Of a DNA stretch of 64,000 nt, positions 45,501 through 64,000 are shown piece after piece. Source of the stretch: Cololabis saira. Lineage: Eukaryota > Chordata > Actinopteri > Beloniformes > Belonidae. The notes beneath the pieces were generated by a model that had not been told where the DNA came from, searched no databases, and saw only the letters and a list, made by a program, of their open reading frames with translations. The position numbers and the translations under genes were made by a program. The DNA is taken from contig NC_084600.1 of the NCBI RefSeq assembly GCF_033807715.1, positions 46,279,824 through 46,343,823 of the forward strand, read 5' to 3'. The stretch's first letter is position 1. Each line of letters begins with the position of its first letter.

Positions 45501-48500
45501 CCCCCTAGAGTTGATAGGTGTTCCCTCTAGAGTTGATAGGTGTTCCCTCTAGAGTTGATAGGTGTTCCCTCTAGAGTTGATAGGTGTTCCCCCCCTAGAG
45601 TTGATAGGTGTTCCCCCCCTAGAGTTGATAGGTGTTCCCTCTAGAGTTTATAGGTGTTCCCTCTAGAGTTGATAGGTGTTCCCTCTAGAGTTGATAGGTG
45701 TTCCCTCTAGAGTTGATAGGTGTTCCCCCCTAGAGTTGATAGGTGTTCCCCCTAGAGTTGATAGGTGTTCCCTCTAGAGTTGATAGATAATCCCCCTAGA
45801 GTTGATAGGTGTTCCCTCTAGAGTTGATCGGTGTTCCCCCTAGAGTTGATAGGTGTTCCCTCTAGAGTTGATAGGTGTTCCCTCTAGAGTGTATAGGTGT
45901 TCCCTCTAGAGTTGATAGGTGTTCCCCCTAGAGTTGATAGGTGTTCCCTCTAGAGTTGATAGGTGTTCCCTCTAGAGTTGATAGGTGTTCCCCCTAGAGT
46001 TGATAGGTGTTCCCCCCCTAGAGTTGATAGGTGTTCCCTCTAGAGTTGATAGGTGTTCCCCCCCTAGAGTTGATAGGTGTTCCCCCTAGAGTTGATAGGT
46101 GTTCCCCCTAGAGTTGATAGGTGTTCCCCCTAGAGTTGATAGGTGTTCCCCCCCTAGAGTTGATAGGTGTTCCCTCTAGAGTTGATAGGTGTTCCCCCCC
46201 TAGAGTTGATAGGTGTTCCCCCTAGAGTTGATAGGTGTTCCCCCTAGAGTTGATAGGTGTTCCCTCTAGAGTTGATAGGTGTTCCCCCTAGAGTTGATAG
46301 GTGTTCCCCCTAGAGATGATAGGTGTTCCGCCCTAGAGTTGATAGGTGTTCCCCCTAGAGTTGATAGGTGTTCCCTCTAGAGTTGATAGGTGTTCCCTCT
46401 AGAGTGGATAGGTGTTCCCCCTAGAGTTGATAGGTGTTCCCCCTAGAGTTGATAGGTGTTCCCTCTAGAGTTGATAGGTCTTCCCTCTAGAGTGGATAGG
46501 TGTTCCCCCTAGAGTTGATAGGTGTTCCCTCTAGAGTTGATAGGTGTTCCCCCCTAGAGTTGATAGGTGTTCCCCCTAGAGTTGATAGGTGTTCCCCCCC
46601 TAGAGTTGATAGGTGTTCCCCCTAGAGCTGATAGGTGTTCCCTCTAGAGTTGATAGGTGTTCCCTCTAGAGTTTATAGGTGCCCCCCCTAGAGTTGATAG
46701 GTGTCCCCCCCCCCCCCTAGAGTTGATAGGTGTTCCCTCTAGAGTTGATAGGTGTTCCCTCTAGAGTTGATAGGTGTTCCCTCTAGAGTTGATAGGTGTT
46801 CCCCCTAGAGTTGATAGGTGTTCCCCCTAGAGTTGATAGGTGTTCCGCCCTACAGTTGATAGGTGTTCCCTCTAGAGTGGATAGGTGTTCCCTCTAGAGT
46901 TGATAGGTGTTCCCTCTAGAGTTGATAGTTGTCCCCCCAGAGTTGATAGGTGTTCCCCCCTAGAGTTGATAGGTGTTCCTCCTAAAGTTGATAGGTGTTC
47001 CCTCTAGAGTTGAAAGGTGTTCCCTCTAGAGTTGATAGGTGTTCCCTCTAGAGTTGATAGGTGTTCCTCCTAGAGTTGATAGGTGTTCCCTCTAGAGTTG
47101 ATAGGTGTTCCCCCTAGAGTTGATAGGTGTTCCCCCTAGAGTTGATAGGTGTTCCCCCTAGAGTTGATAGGTGTTCCCTCTAGAGTTGATAGGTGTTCCC
47201 CCTAGAGTTGATAGGTGTTCCCCCTAGAGTTGATAGGTGTTCCGCCCTAGAGTTGATAGGTGTTCCCCCTAGAGTTGATAGGTGTCCCCCCTAGAGTTGA
47301 TAGGTGTTCCCTCTAGAGTTGATAGGTGTCCCCCCCCCCCCCCCCTAGAGTTGATAGGTGTTCCCTCTAGAGTTGATAGGTGTTCCCTCTAGAGTTGATA
47401 GGTGTTCCCCCTAGAGTTGATAGGTGTTCCCCCCCCTAGAGCTGATAGGTGTTCCGTCTAGAGTTGATAGGTGTTCCCTCTAGAGTGGATAGGTGTTCCC
47501 CCCTAGAGTTGATAGGTGTTCCCCCTAGAGTTGATAGGTGTTCCGCCCTAGAGTTGATAGGTGTTCCCCCTAGAGTTGATAGGTGTTCCGCCCTAGAGTT
47601 GATAGGTGTTCCCTCTAGAGTTGATAGGTGTTCCCCCTAGAGTTGATAGGTGTCCCCCCCCCCTAGAGCTGATAGGTGTTCCGTCTAGAGTTGATAGGTG
47701 TTCCCTCTAGAGTGGATAGGTGTTCCCCCCTAGAGTTGATAGGTGTTCCCCTAGAGTTGATAGGTGTTCCGCCCTAGAGTTGATAGGTGTTCCCCCTAGA
47801 GTTGATAGGTGTCCCCCCCTAGAGTTGATAGGTGTTCCCTCTAGAGTTGATAGGTGTTCCCCCTAGAGTTGATAGGTGTTCCCTCTAGAGTTGATAGGTG
47901 TTCCCTCTAGAGTTGATAGGTGTTCCCTCTAGAGTTGATAGGTGTTCCCCCTAGAGTTGATAGGTGTTCCCCCTAGAGTTGATAGGTGTTCCCCCTAGAG
48001 TGGATAGGTGTTCCCTCTAGAGTTGATAGGTGTTCCGCCCTACAGTTGATAGGTGTTCCCTCTAGAGTGGATAGGTGTTCCCTCTAGACTTGATAGGTGT
48101 TCCCTCTAGAGTTGATAGGTGTTCCTCCTAGAGTTGATAGGTGTTCCCTCTAGAGTTGAAAGGTGTTCTCTCTAGAGTTGATAGGTGTTCCCTCTAGAGT
48201 TGATAGGTGTTCCTCCTAGAGTTGATAGGTGTTCCCTCTAGAGTTGATAGGTGTTCCCCCTAGAGTTGATAGGTGTTCCCCCTAGAGTTGATAGGTGTTC
48301 CCCCTAGAGCTGATAGGTGTTCCCCCTAGAGTTGATAGGTGTTCCCTCTAGAGTTGATAGGTGTCCCCTCTAGAGTTGATAGGTGTTCCCTCTAGAGTTG
48401 ATAGGTGTTCCCCCTAGAGCTGATAGGTGTTCCCCCTAGAGTTGATAGGTGTTCCCCCTAGAGTTGATAGGTGTTCCCCCTAGAGTTGATATGTGTTCCC

Positions 48501-51500
48501 TCTAGAGTTTATAGGTGTTCCCCCTAGAGTTGATAGGTGTTCCCCCTAGAGTTTATAGGTGTTCCCCCTAGAGTTGATAGGTGTTCCCTCTAGAGCTGAT
48601 AGGTGTTCCCCCTAGAGTTGATAGGTGTTCCCTCTAGAGTTGATAGGTATTCCCCCTAGAGTTGATAGGTGTTCCCCCCCCTAGAGCTGATAGGTGTTCC
48701 GTCTAGAGTTGATAGGTGTTCCCCCTACAGTTGATAGGTGTTCCCCCTAGAGTTGATAGGTGTTCCCCCTAGAGTTGATAGGTGTTCCCTCTAGAGTTGA
48801 TAGGTGTTCCCCCTAGAGTTGATAGGTGTTCCCCCTAGAGTTGATAGGTGTTCCGCCCTAGAGTTGATAGGTGTTCCCCCTAGAGTTGATAGGTGTCCCC
48901 CCTAGAGTTGATAGGTGTTCCCTCTAGAGTTGATAGGTGTCTCCCCCCCCCCTAGAGTTGATAGGTGTTCCCTCTAGAGTTGATAGGTGTTCCCTCTAGA
49001 GTTGATAGGTGTTCCCCCTAGAGTTGATAGGTGTTCCCCCCCCTAGAGCTGATAGGTGTTCCGTCTAGAGTTGATAGGTGTTCCCTCTAGAGTGGATAGG
49101 TGTTCCCCCCTAGAGTTGATAGGTGTTCCCCCTAGAGTTGATAGGTGTTCCGCCCTAGAGTTGATAGGTGTTCCCCCTAGAGTTGATAGGTGTTCCGCCC
49201 TAGAGTTGATAGGTGTTCCCTCTAGAGTTGATAGGTGTTCCCCCTAGAGTTGATAGGTGTCCCCCCCCCCTAGAGCTGATAGGTGTTCCGTCTAGAGTTG
49301 ATAGGTGTTCCCTCTAGAGTGGATAGGTGTTCCCCCCTAGAGTTGATAGGTGTTCCCCTAGAGTTGATAGGTGTTCCGCCCTAGAGTTGATAGGTGTTCC
49401 CCCTAGAGTTGATAGGTGTCCCCCCCTAGAGTTGATAGGTGTTCCCTCTAGAGTTGATAGGTGTTCCCCCTAGAGTTGATAGGTGTTCCCTCTAGAGTTG
49501 ATAGGTGTTCCCTCTAGAGTTGATAGGTGTTCCCTCTAGAGTTGATAGGTGTTCCCTCTAGAGTTGATAGGTGTTCCCCCTAGAGTTGATAGGTGTTCCC
49601 CCTAGAGTTGATAGGTGTTCCCCCTAGAGTGGATAGGTGTTCCCTCTAGAGTTGATAGGTGTTCCGCCCTACAGTTGATAGGTGTTCCCTCTAGAGTGGA
49701 TAGGTGTTCCCTCTAGACTTGATAGGTGTTCCCTCTAGAGTTGATAGGTGTTCCTCCTAGAGTTGATAGGTGTTCCCTCTAGAGTTGAAAGGTGTTCTCT
49801 CTAGAGTTGATAGGTGTTCCCTCTAGAGTTGATAGGTGTTCCTCCTAGAGTTGATAGGTGTTCCCTCTAGAGTTGATAGGTGTTCCCCCTAGAGTTGATA
49901 GGTGTTCCCCCTAGAGTTGATAGGTGTTCCCCCTAGAGCTGATAGGTGTTCCCCCTAGAGTTGATAGGTGTTCCCTCTAGAGTTGATAGGTGTTCCCCCT
50001 AGAGTTGATAGGTGTTCCCTCTAGAGTTGATAGGTGTTCCCTAGAGTTTATAGGTGTTCCCCCTAGAGTTGATAGGTGTTCCCCCTAGAGTTTATAGGTG
50101 TTCCCCCTAGAGTTGATAGGTGTTCCCTCTAGAGCTGATAGGTGTTCCCCCTAGAGTTGATAGGTGTTCCCTCTAGAGTTGATAGGTGTTCCCTCTAGAG
50201 TTGATAGGTGTTCCCTCTAGAGTTGATAGGTGTTCCCTCTAGAGTTGATAGGTGTTCTCCCTAGAGTTGATAGGTGTTCCCCCTAGAGTTGATAGGTGTT
50301 CCGCCCTACAGTTGATAGGTGTTCCCTCTAGAGTGGATAGGTGTTCCCTCTAGAGTTGATAGGTGTTCCCTCTAGAGTTGATAGGTGTTCCTCCTAGAGT
50401 TGATAGGTGTTCCCTCTAGAGTTGAAAGGTGTTCCCTCTAGAGTTGATAGGTGTTCCCTCTAGAGTTGATAGGTGTTCCCCCTAGAGTTGATAGGTGTTC
50501 CCCCTAGAGTTGATAGGTGTTCCCCCTAGAGTTGATAGGTGTTCCCCCTAGAGTTGATAGGTGTTCCCTCTAGAGTTGATAGGTATTCCCCCTAGAGTTG
50601 ATAGGTGTTCCCCCCCCTAGAGCTGATAGGTGTTCCGTCTAGAGTTGATAGGTGTTCCCCCTACAGTTGATAGGTGTTCCCCCTAGAGTTGATAGGTGTT
50701 CCCTCTAGAGTGGATAGGTGTTCCCCCTAGAGTTGATAGGTGTTCCCCCTAGAGTTGATAGGTGTTCCCTCTAGAGTTGATAGGTGTTCCCTCTAGAGTG
50801 GATAGGTGTTCCCCCTAGAGTTGATAGGTGTTCCCTCTAGAGTTGATAGGTGTTCCCCCCTAGAGTTGATAGGTGTTCCCCCTAGAGTTGATAGGTGTTC
50901 CCCCCCTAGAGTTGATAGGTGTTCCCCCTAGAGCTGATAGGTGTTCCCTCTAGAGTTGATAGGTGTTCCCTCTAGAGTTTATAGGTGCCCCCCCTAGAGT
51001 TGATAGGTGTTCCCTCTAGAGTTGATAGGTGTTCCCTCTAGAGTTTATAGGTGTTCCCCCTAGAGTTGATAGGTGTTCCCCTTAGAGTTGATAGGTGTTC
51101 CCCCTAGATTTGATAGGTGTTCCCTCTAGAGTTTATAGGTGTTCCCCCTAGAGTTGATAGGTGTTCCCCCTAGAGTTGATAGGTGTTCCCTCTAGAGTTG
51201 ATAGATGTTCCCCCTAGAGTTGATAGGTGTTCCCTCTAGAGTGGATAGGTGTTCCCTCTAGAGTTGATAGGTGTTCCCTCTAGAGTTGATAGGTGTTCCT
51301 CCTAGAGTTGATAGGTGTTCCCTCTAGAGCTGATAGGTGTTCTCTCTAGAGTTGATAGGTGTTCCCCCTAGAGTTGATAGGTGTTCCCTCTAGAGTTGAT
51401 AGGTGTTCCCCCTAGAGTTGATAGGTGTTCCCTCTAGAGTTGATAGGTGTTCCCCCTAGAGTTGATAGGTGTTCCCCCTAGAGTTGATAGGTGTTCCCCC

Positions 51501-53981
51501 TAGAGTTGATAGGTGTTCCCCCTAGAGTTGATAGGTGTTCCCCCTAGAGTTGATAGGTGTTCCCTCTAGAGTTGATAGGTGTTCCCTCTAGAGTTGATAG
51601 GTGTTCCCTCTAGAGTTGATAGGTGATCCCCCCCTAGAGTTAATAGGTGTTCCCTCTAGAGTTGATAGGTGTTCCCCCTAGAGTTGATAGGTGTTCCCCC
51701 CCTAGAGTTGATAGGTGTTCCCTCTAGAGTTGATAGGTGTTCCCCCTAGAGTTGATAGGTGTTCCCCCTAGAGTTGATAGGTGTTCCCTCTAGAGTTGAT
51801 AGGTGTTCCCTCTAGAGTTGATAGGTGTTCCCTCTAGAGTTGATAGGTGTTCCCTCTAGAGTTGATAGGTGTTCCCCCCCTAGAGTTGATAGGTGTTCCC
51901 CCTAGAGTTGATAGGTGTTCCCCCTAGAGTTGATAGGTGTTCCCCCTAGAGTTGATAGGTGTTCCCCCCCTAGAGTTGATAGGTGTTCCCTCTAGAGTTG
52001 ATAGGTGTTCCCTCTAGAGTTGATAGGTGTTCCCCCCCTAGAGTTGATAGGTGTTCCCCCTAGAGTTGATAGGTGTTCCCCCTCTAGAATTGATAGGTGT
52101 TCCCTCTAGAGTTGATAGGTGTTCCCCCTAGAGTTGATAGGTGTTCCCCCTCTAGAGTTGATAGGTGTTCCCCCTAGAGTTGATAGGTGTCCCCCCCCTA
52201 GAGTTGATAGGTGTTCCCCCTAGAGTTGATAGGTGTCCCCCCTAGAGTTGATAGGTGTTCCCTCTAGAGTTGATAGGTGTTCCCCCCCTAGAGTTGATAG
52301 GTGTTCCCCCTAGAGTTGATAGGTGTTCCCCCTAGAGTTGATAGGTGTTCCCCCTAGAGTTGATAGGTGTTCCCCCCCTAGAGTTGATAGGTGTTCCCTC
52401 TAGAGTTGATAGGTGTTCCCCCCCTAGAGTTGATAGGTGTTCCCCCTAGAGTTGATAGGTGTTCCCTCTAGAGTTGATAGGTGTTCCCCCTAGAGTTGAT
52501 AGGTGTTCCCCCCCTAGAGTTGATAGGTGTTCCCCCCCTAGAGTTGATAGGTGTTCCCTCTAGAGTTGATAGGTGTTCCCTCTAGAGTTGATAGGTGTTC
52601 CCTCTAGAGTTGATAGGTGTTCCCCCCTAGAGTTGATAGGTGTTCCCCCTAGAGTTGATAGGTGTTCCCTCTAGAGTTGATAGGTGTTCCCTCTAGAGTT
52701 GATAGGTGTTCCCTCTAGAGTTGATAGGTGTTCCCCCCCTAGAGTTGATAGGTGTTCCCCCCCTAGAGTTGATAGGTGTTCCCTCTAGAGTTTATAGGTG
52801 TTCCCTCTAGAGTTGATAGGTGTTCCCTCTAGAGTTGATAGGTGTTCCCCCCTAGAGTTGATAGGTGTTCCCCCTAGAGTTGATAGGTGTTCCCTCTAGA
52901 GTTGATAGATAATCCCCCTAGAGTTGATAGGTGTTCCCTCTAGAGTTGATCGGTGTTCCCCCTAGAGTTGATAGGTGTTCCCTCTAGAGTTGATAGGTGT
53001 TCCCTCTAGAGTGTATAGGTGTTCCCTCTAGAGTTGATAGGTGTTCCCCCTAGAGTTGATAGGTGTTCCCTCTAGAGTTGATAGGTGTTCCCTCTAGAGT
53101 TGATAGGTGTTCCCCCTAGAGTTGATAGGTGTTCCCCCCCTAGAGTTGATAGGTGTTCCCTCTAGAGTTGATAGGTGTTCCCCCCCTAGAGTTGATAGGT
53201 GTTCCCCCTAGAGTTGATAGGTGTTCCCCCTAGAGTTGATAGGTGTTCCCCCTAGAGTTGATAGGTGTTCCCCCCCTAGAGTTGATAGGTGTTCCCTCTA
53301 GAGTTGATAGGTGTTCCCCCCCTAGAGTTGATAGGTGTTCCCCCTAGAGTTGATAGGTGTTCCCTCTAGAGTTGATAGGTGTTCCCCCTAGAGTTGATAG
53401 GTGTTCCCCCCCTAGAGTTGATAGGTGTTCCCCCTAGAGTTGATAGGTGTTCCCTCTAGAGTTGATAGGTGTTCCCTCTAGAGTTGATAGGTGTTCCCTC
53501 TAGAGTTGATAGGTGTTCCCCCTAGAGTTGATAGGTGTTCCCCCTAGAGTTGATAGGTGTTCCCTCTAGAGTTGATAGGTGTTCCCTCTAGAGTTGATAG
53601 GTGTTCCCTCTAGAGTTGATAGGTGTTCCCTCTAGAGTTGATAGGTGTTCCCCCTAGAGTTGATAGGTGTTCCCTCTAGAGTTGATAGGTGTTCCCCCTA
53701 GAGTTGATAGGTGTTCCCCCTAGAGTTGATAGGTGTTCCCCCTAGAGTTGATAGGTGTTCCCCCTAGAGTTGATAGGTGTTCCCCCTAGAGTTGATAGGT
53801 GTTCCCTCTAGAGTTGATAGGTGTTCCCTCTAGAGTTGATAGGTGTTCCCTCTAGAGTTGATAGGTGTTCCCTCTAGAGTTGATAGGTGTTCCCTCTAGA
53901 GTTGATAGGTGTTCCCCCCCTAGAGTTGATAGGTGTTCCCCCCCTAGAGTTGATAGGTGTTCCCCCTAGAGTTGATAGGTG
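36573..53981 (+). repeat. 22-bp mega-minisatellite, 17.4 kb, about 790 units
   Basis: The unit is GTTGATAGGTGTTCCCCCTA plus GA, with variants in the C/T run (CCCCC, CCCTC, CCGCC, up to about 14 C) and TTGAT/CTGAT/GGAT. There is no interruption by transposons. Higher-order copies are visible: identical stretches start at 40055, 41684, 47449 and 49056, giving offsets of about 1.6 kb within and 7.4 kb between large blocks. Rare variants recur at matching offsets (GATAGATAATCC at about 38370, 45782 and 52904). Small frames here are repeat artefacts. Confidence 0.97.
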
Positions 53982-54783
53982 CAGGGACCCCAGCAGATCT
54001 TGGACATCACGACATCAGAAACTGGTTTATTTCAGGTTTTATTATTTATGGCACAGCTGTTTATTCAGTAACAGAGTTGGAGTGTTTGGTACTCAGTCAT
54101 CGACCCGGTTCATGCACAAACATGCTAACGGATCAGCTGGTCCAGGACCTGGTGGTGGTTCCGGGTCCTGGACCAGTTTGGACCGGTTCAGGTTCAGGTT
54201 CTACTGCTGCTGCTGCTGCTGCTCGTTAAATGGCACAATTTAGTGGTTGAGACAGACGAGGATTCAGGGATAAACAGATAAATGAACGGACTAGTTACTG
54301 CAGGTTTTTCTCCTATTGCAGGTTTGAAATCCTGATGGAAACAAGTTTATATTGATGCTCATTTCAGAGCAGAGATGAGGGTCGTGCAGATCTTACCAGG
54401 AATATTTGTCTTATTTTTAGTTAAAATGTCTCATTTTTAGTCAAAAAATCTCATTACACTTAAAACAAGACAATTTTCACCTGTTTCAAGTACATTTTCA
54501 TTTGAAATAAGTAGAACAATCTGCCAGTGGAACAAGATTTATCTTCTCATTACAAGCAAAAAAATCTGGGACGGTTCTTTGTGCCGGTTCGTCTTTAATC
54601 TCCAACGGTTTCATTTGTGACTGAAGCAGCAGAACGAAGCTGATCTTCAGGATAAACCAGTATAAACCAGTATAAACCAGTATAAACCCGTTTCCATCAG
54701 GGGAGTAAAAACAAACATTTGTATCTGTGATAAATGTGAATAATAAAGATATTAGTGGCAGAAGCGGCGGCGACGTCCCGGGT
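53982..54783 (-). other. Probable capns1 3'UTR and downstream flank
   Basis: On the minus strand, AATAAA signals lie at about 54024, 54036 and 54058, followed within about 50-80 bases by the 22-bp array. A half copy of the foldback element (54395-54570) lies inside. A GCT-rich run is at 54205-54225. Confidence 0.5.
54395..54570. mobile_element. Single arm of the 14020-14436 foldback element
   Basis: From CTTACCAGGAATATTTGTCT to ACAAGCAAAAAAATCTGG, it matches the left half of the long palindrome at 14020. It has no second arm. Confidence 0.75.
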
Positions 54784-61413
<6,630 letters not shown>

Positions 61414-61490
61414 CTTCGGATAAAAAACTGCAGATAAAAGACACACAAATATTAGTCAGAAACATTTATTCACCAAAAACATCTCTAAAC

Positions 61491-62592
61491 TAGGGCTGCA
61501 ACGATTCGTCGACGTTGTCGACAAAAATCGATAATCAAAAATGTCGACGATGAATTCCATTGTCGACAATTGTCGCCAGACGTGTTTTTCCGACGGAGTG
61601 AGGCGTCTCACTTCAATACAATCTCTGCAGAGAGTCGCGCATGCACGACAGCGTCTGAGCGCAGCTGCGGCTAATAAAACTTTGATCAAAAATAAAATAA
61701 AAAGTTTGGGAGTTTGGGAGCATTTTAGCCTCGATACGTTGAATAAAAAGATACTTGCAAGGTTTGCAAAGCAGACGTTGCTTTTCACCGGAGCACGTTG
61801 GTAATGCAATTGAAGAGAAAGCACGTCGGAGTATTAAGCCTATTTTGGCTTTAACGTTATGCCTGACAAAGTATTAAATTAAGTCAGATATTTGGAGAAA
61901 CTGCGTTTAGTGTCTGTGGAGCATCTTGGAAGAGACGCACGGGACCGCAGTCGGTCAGAAACATTCTCTTCCTCCACAGCAATGGAATGGCCAGGCCATT
62001 CATTTATTAAATTAATTCGTTTCATTCTAAACTTTGTTTATTTTATGTTATTTATTAGTATTATTTGAGCCACTCACAGCTACTCTCGTTATAACCTCAA
62101 TCACATAATTGATGCAACTCGAAAGGTGAAATAGCTTGTGTGATGATGACAATGATGGATTTGCATCTAACTTTCAGTCAGGTACGAACTGTCAATTATC
62201 CATCAAACTCCACAATGATCATGTTAACATTAAATCAGATAGATTTGTCTGGACTTTTCTCTTGCCGGACGGGAGAAGACACTAAATCAATGTATCTCTA
62301 TTATTGTGCGCCGTGCGGGCATGAATTCATGAGTTTTGCGGGAGGGGCGGGAGTGGAACACACGTTGGAGGCGGTAATGTCAGAAATGCAGCGGGAGCAG
62401 GATGAAGAAAACAGTCCCGCTATATCAGGATGAGGCTCTAGTGCCATCTTTCTGGTGTTTATTATCATTTGCCACATAATTAATGCAACCTCATACTAAA
62501 TTTAAAAAATACTAATTATCCGATTAGTCGACTAATGGTTTCAATAGTCGGTGACTAGTCGACTATTAAAATAGTCGTTAGTTGCAGCCCTA
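61491..62592. mobile_element. Nonautonomous hAT element, 1102 bp
   Basis: The ends are TAGGGCTGCAAC and GTTGCAGCCCTA. They are flanked by 8-bp CTCTAAAC (61483-61490) and CTCTGAAC (62593-62600), one mismatch apart, as expected for hAT. Subterminal GTCGAC motifs repeat at both ends. A plus-strand frame (61541-61804) contains SLGVWEHFSLD and KQTLLF, a degraded BED-finger-like N terminus with its cysteines lost. The rest of the transposase is gone. Confidence 0.88.
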
Positions 62593-62600
62593 CTCTGAAC

Positions 62601-62955
62601 CCCATTAGCCCCACCTAACCTCCTAACATCCTAATTTAACATCCTAACTTAAGCTTTCTAACATCCTAATTTAACCTCCTATCTTAATTTAACATCTTAT
62701 CTTAATTTCCTCTCAAAACCAGACGGTTTTGTTTCTTGTTGTTTCGTAACTAATTAACTAATGACAGAAACTCCCCAAATAAAACTGGTTTCCTGGTAAA
62801 ACTCTGCTGTGAAAACCAGGACAAACATTCCTGCTGAAAACACCTAAAACAGCAGCTTTCATTACAGATTTAATAACTTTAATAACTTAATTATCTAATA
62901 AATATCGACGGTTATTAAAGCAGAATCTGCAGCAGGGCGCAGCAGCTGTTAGTGA
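62601..62955. other. capns1 intron 1 upstream part, no gene
   Basis: AT-rich, with short CCTAACATCCTAATTTAA-like repeats (62615-62710). Confidence 0.4.
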
Positions 62956-63079
62956 AGGCTGATTTATGGTTCCGCGTCACACCGACGCAGAGCCTACGGC
63001 GTATGGTAAGCGTCGACGCGTTCCCTACGCCGTAACCCTACGGCGTAAGGTCTGCGTCGATTTAAGCATAATTCAGGCT
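62956..63079. mobile_element. PIF/Harbinger-type MITE, copy 4
   Basis: The ends are AGGCTGATTTATGGTTCCGC and GCATAATTCAGGCT, with internal repeats of ACGGCGTA. The flanks are TGA and TTA, probably a mutated duplication. Confidence 0.7.
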
Positions 63080-63207
63080 TTAGCCGCTCAGGCTAACGTA
63101 GCTCCCTGTTTTCCTTCACCAGAACTGCTGCTCGGTTCATTTAACATCCATCTAACTCCATAAACGCTCGATCAGCCGCGTAATTAATCCGTATTTCGTG
63201 TTTATTT

Positions 63208-63375
63208 ACCGTGTTTTCTGCGGGACCAGAGAGTGAAGTTGACGCAGGAATTCAGGCGGAAGTAGTTCGGAGACCACGCCCAGATCCGTGACGTATCAGG
63301 AAGTAGGGGTCTGAGGCCACGCCCAGACCCGTGACGTAGCAGAGTGGGCGGAGACACCTCGCTGCTGGGCTTTTT
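63208..63375 (-). promoter_or_regulatory. capns1: Likely capns1 5'UTR exon and promoter
   Basis: On the minus strand an exon-like stretch ends AAAACACG at a GTAAAT donor (63209-63204). An acceptor TTTATCTGCAG precedes the start codon at 61413. Upstream of it, two copies of a roughly 42-bp block each carry CCACGCCCAG and GTGACGTA (CRE-like), with an ETS-like CGGAAGTAG and a GC box (GTGGGCGGAG on the plus strand). No TATA box. Inferred from position and motifs. Confidence 0.6.
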
Positions 63376-63379
63376 TTTA

Positions 63380-63478
63380 ACCAATAAATAAATAAAATAA
63401 AAATGAAAAATTATAATAATTTAAATAATAATAATAATTAATAATTTGAATAATAATTGTTATTATTATTTAATAATG

Positions 63479-63552
<74 letters not shown>

Positions 63553-63600
63553 TTAATAATAATAATAATAATAATATTTTATAAAAATAAAATAAAAATA
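63380..63600. repeat. (AAT)n microsatellite region
   Basis: AAT/ATT-rich DNA with a perfect (AAT)n of about 25 units at 63476-63552. Confidence 0.9.

Positions 63601-64000
<400 letters not shown>

Noticed and set aside
40055..49247. Four identical 63-aa frames
   Set aside because: They are repeats of the 22-bp unit read over 66 bp. They show higher-order duplication, not genes.

Overview
The window is nuclear DNA from a teleost fish. The indicators are a single-exon finTRIM-type gene, a calpain small subunit gene of fish form without the mammalian glycine-rich N terminus, vertebrate GT-AG introns, a BEL/Pao retrotransposon, CR1/L2/Rex-like and L1-like LINE fragments, hAT and PIF/Harbinger-type elements, and very heavy minisatellite content. 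Coding sequence is sparse. I support three host genes, all on the minus strand.

Layout. 1-10,200: transposon-rich DNA, with part of an endogenous-retrovirus LTR and a tRNA-Pro-type primer site, a LINE with a 315-codon reverse-transcriptase ORF, a 932-bp element with perfect 37-bp inverted ends, and several MITEs. 10,200-13,440: a 30-bp minisatellite of about 108 units. 14,713-19,399: a complete six-exon gene for a 399-aa Myb/SANT-like (NAIF1-like) protein, with a likely noncoding first exon and GC-rich promoter near 22.6-22.7 kb. Introns 1 and 4 are almost wholly minisatellite. A decayed Harbinger-type Myb-like ORF lies in the proposed 5'UTR intron. 22,725-24,802: a roughly 10-bp minisatellite interrupted by a poly(A)-tailed retrocopy and bordered by a 5'-truncated BEL/Pao element (24,803-28,432). 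30,346-32,064: the finTRIM gene. 35,585-36,030: a 30-bp array. 36,573-53,981: a 17.4-kb array of a 22-bp unit with higher-order duplication. 54,784-61,413: capns1 in ten coding exons, with a likely 5'UTR exon and CRE/GC-box promoter near 63.2 kb. The window ends in simple repeats.

The most unusual feature is where the intronic minisatellites sit. In four introns of two unrelated genes the array begins at the exon edge, and the repeated unit includes the splice site (5' sites in Myb/SANT intron 1 and capns1 intron 7; 3' sites in Myb/SANT intron 4 and capns1 intron 4). These introns therefore hold many copies of splice-site-like sequence. I assembled the exon structures by hand from splice consensus, reading-phase continuity and, for capns1, known family structure. 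The phases close exactly (1200 nt and 651 nt of coding sequence including stops). The three genes have no evident functional link: chromatin or transcription (Myb/SANT), innate immunity or ubiquitin ligation (TRIM), and calcium-dependent proteolysis (capns1).
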